Part shown: in pieces, positions 6,693 through 7,177 of the stretch
Layout of the letters: each line of letters begins with the position of its first letter
Position numbering within the stretch: the first letter of the stretch is position 1
Source of the DNA: Dehalococcoidia bacterium UBA1332
Lineage (GTDB): Bacteria; Chloroflexota; Dehalococcoidia; Lucifugimonadales; Lucifugimonadaceae
Direction of reading: 5' to 3'
NCBI GenBank assembly: GCA_002306745.1
Contig: DBSW01000066.1
Span: forward strand, 1 to 7,177
Length of the DNA stretch: 7,177 nt
The notes under the pieces: model-generated
Seen by the model: the letters and a program-made list of their open reading frames with translations, nothing else
Databases searched by the model: none
What the model was told of the DNA's origin: nothing
Program-made: the position numbers and the translations under genes

Positions 6693-6696
6693 GATC
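6674..6696. promoter_or_regulatory. Second overlapping dyad in the 48-bp divergent gap, candidate operator
   Basis: GATCAG (6674-6679) and CTGATC (6691-6696) form a 6-bp inverted repeat with an 11-base spacer, and that spacer contains the self-symmetric TATGGCATA (6682-6690). The centre differs by one base from that of the inner 9-mer. The element lies wholly between the two divergent start codons. The gap is so short that at least one promoter must overlap a coding region, so a protein bound here could affect both directions. No convincing -35/-10 pair was identified for either gene. Confidence 0.4.
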
Positions 6697-6706
6697 AAAA
6701 ATATTT

Positions 6707-6712
6707 AGGAGG
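6707..6712 (+). promoter_or_regulatory. Consensus Shine-Dalgarno of the acetamidase/formamidase gene
   Basis: AGGAGG is followed by a 7-base spacer and ATG at 6720. This perfect site contrasts with the weak AGG before the divergent lipoprotein start and fixes the start of the right-edge gene. Confidence 0.9.
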
Positions 6713-6719
6713 CTAATAC

Positions 6720-7177
6720 ATGAGCGAAATCAAAGAGGTTGTTGCAAGTCGGTATCACCACACGTTCTCACGTTCCCATTCGATCTTGTCTCATATTAAG
6801 CCCGGTATGACGGTGATTACAAAAACCGTGGACTCAAGCGGGCACGATTATCAAGGAAACCGATTATCTGGAACTGGGAATCCATTAACAGGGCCCTTTT
6901 ATGTCGAAGGAGCTGAGCCTGGAGACTCTATTTCGGTTCACCTATCAAAAATAAACTGCAACAGAAACTGGGGTTACTCTTCCTACCGATTAGGACTGGT
7001 CGCTCTGACGCCAGAATCTATTGAAAATTTATACCCGAAAAAACATGAGAAAGGTGCAATTGACGTTGAAGAACTAAGAGATCGTTACGACCTCATGCCA
7101 TGGGACATAAATTTACAAAACAACACTGTAAAAGCGCGGAAAAATACAGGTTCAAAAAAATCTCTTGAATTCCCAAT
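6720..7177 (+). CDS. Acetamidase/formamidase family protein, N-terminal part
   Basis: The first 152 codons are present and the gene runs off the right edge. The family (FmdA/AmdA) hydrolyses short amides such as formamide or acetamide to the acid and ammonia in the cytoplasm; many homologs have untested substrates. The N-terminal region shows IKPGMTVITKTVD (26-38), then the characteristic segment GNPLTGPFYVEGAEPGDSI (53-71), where the family has NP.TGP.yVeGAepGD. NRNWGYSSYRLG (81-92) follows. The catalytic region downstream is not visible, so activity cannot be judged. The ATG at 6720 is fixed by AGGAGG seven bases upstream. It is divergent from the lipoprotein gene with a 48-bp gap containing overlapping dyads. 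Proximity to the amidohydrolase suggests a shared theme of amide hydrolysis, which is inference. Confidence 0.88.
   Translation, partial: MSEIKEVVASRYHHTFSRSHSILSHIKPGMTVITKTVDSSGHDYQGNRLSGTGNPLTGPFYVEGAEPGDSISVHLSKINCNRNWGYSSYRLGLVALTPESIENLYPKKHEKGAIDVEELRDRYDLMPWDINLQNNTVKARKNTGSKKSLEFP

Overview
The window is a compact stretch of bacterial chromosome, moderately AT-rich, with ATG starts and good Shine-Dalgarno sequences before most genes. No rRNA, tRNA, CRISPR array, insertion sequence or integrase is visible. The gene set (an enolase-superfamily dehydratase/racemase, a MATE transporter, a SnoaL-like protein, an imidazolonepropionase-like amidohydrolase, an acetamidase/formamidase) fits a heterotrophic, probably free-living bacterium with many catabolic paralogs. 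Marine SAR202-type Chloroflexota have such repertoires, but that placement is inference only.

Layout, left to right. Bases 1-81 (minus) hold the first 27 codons of a mandelate racemase/muconate lactonizing enzyme family gene that runs off the left edge. A 232-bp divergent promoter region (82-313) follows. It contains a striking imperfect 26-bp palindrome (258-283) placed between a plausible -35 and -10 for the plus-strand MATE efflux gene (314-1672). An 84-bp gap leads to a small SnoaL-like/NTF2-fold gene (1757-2173, plus). That gene converges on a minus-strand pair: a very large lipoprotein of unrecognised family (3540-6671), transcribed first, then a metal-dependent amidohydrolase (2275-3507) 32 bp downstream with its own strong ribosome binding site. 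Only 48 bp beyond the lipoprotein start, a plus-strand acetamidase/formamidase gene starts at 6720 and leaves the window at the right edge.

How the genes may work together. The amidohydrolase and the acetamidase/formamidase both belong to families that hydrolyse C-N bonds, and they flank the lipoprotein, so the right half could be an amide or peptide-derivative utilisation locus with an extracytoplasmic component. The lipoprotein-acetamidase divergent gap carries an 11-bp inverted repeat that puts the lipoprotein start codon in a loop, overlapped by a second dyad, which could coordinate the two transcription units. The left half looks like a separate divergent catabolism/export pair sharing the 258-283 operator candidate.

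The least understood item is the 1043-residue lipoprotein. It has a lipobox, beta-rich domains, ten mature-region cysteines in five local pairs besides the lipidated one, a tandem Cys-SAGK-Cys repeat and a helical C-terminal tail. No clearly new multi-gene system (defence, mobile element or similar) can be supported from this sequence.
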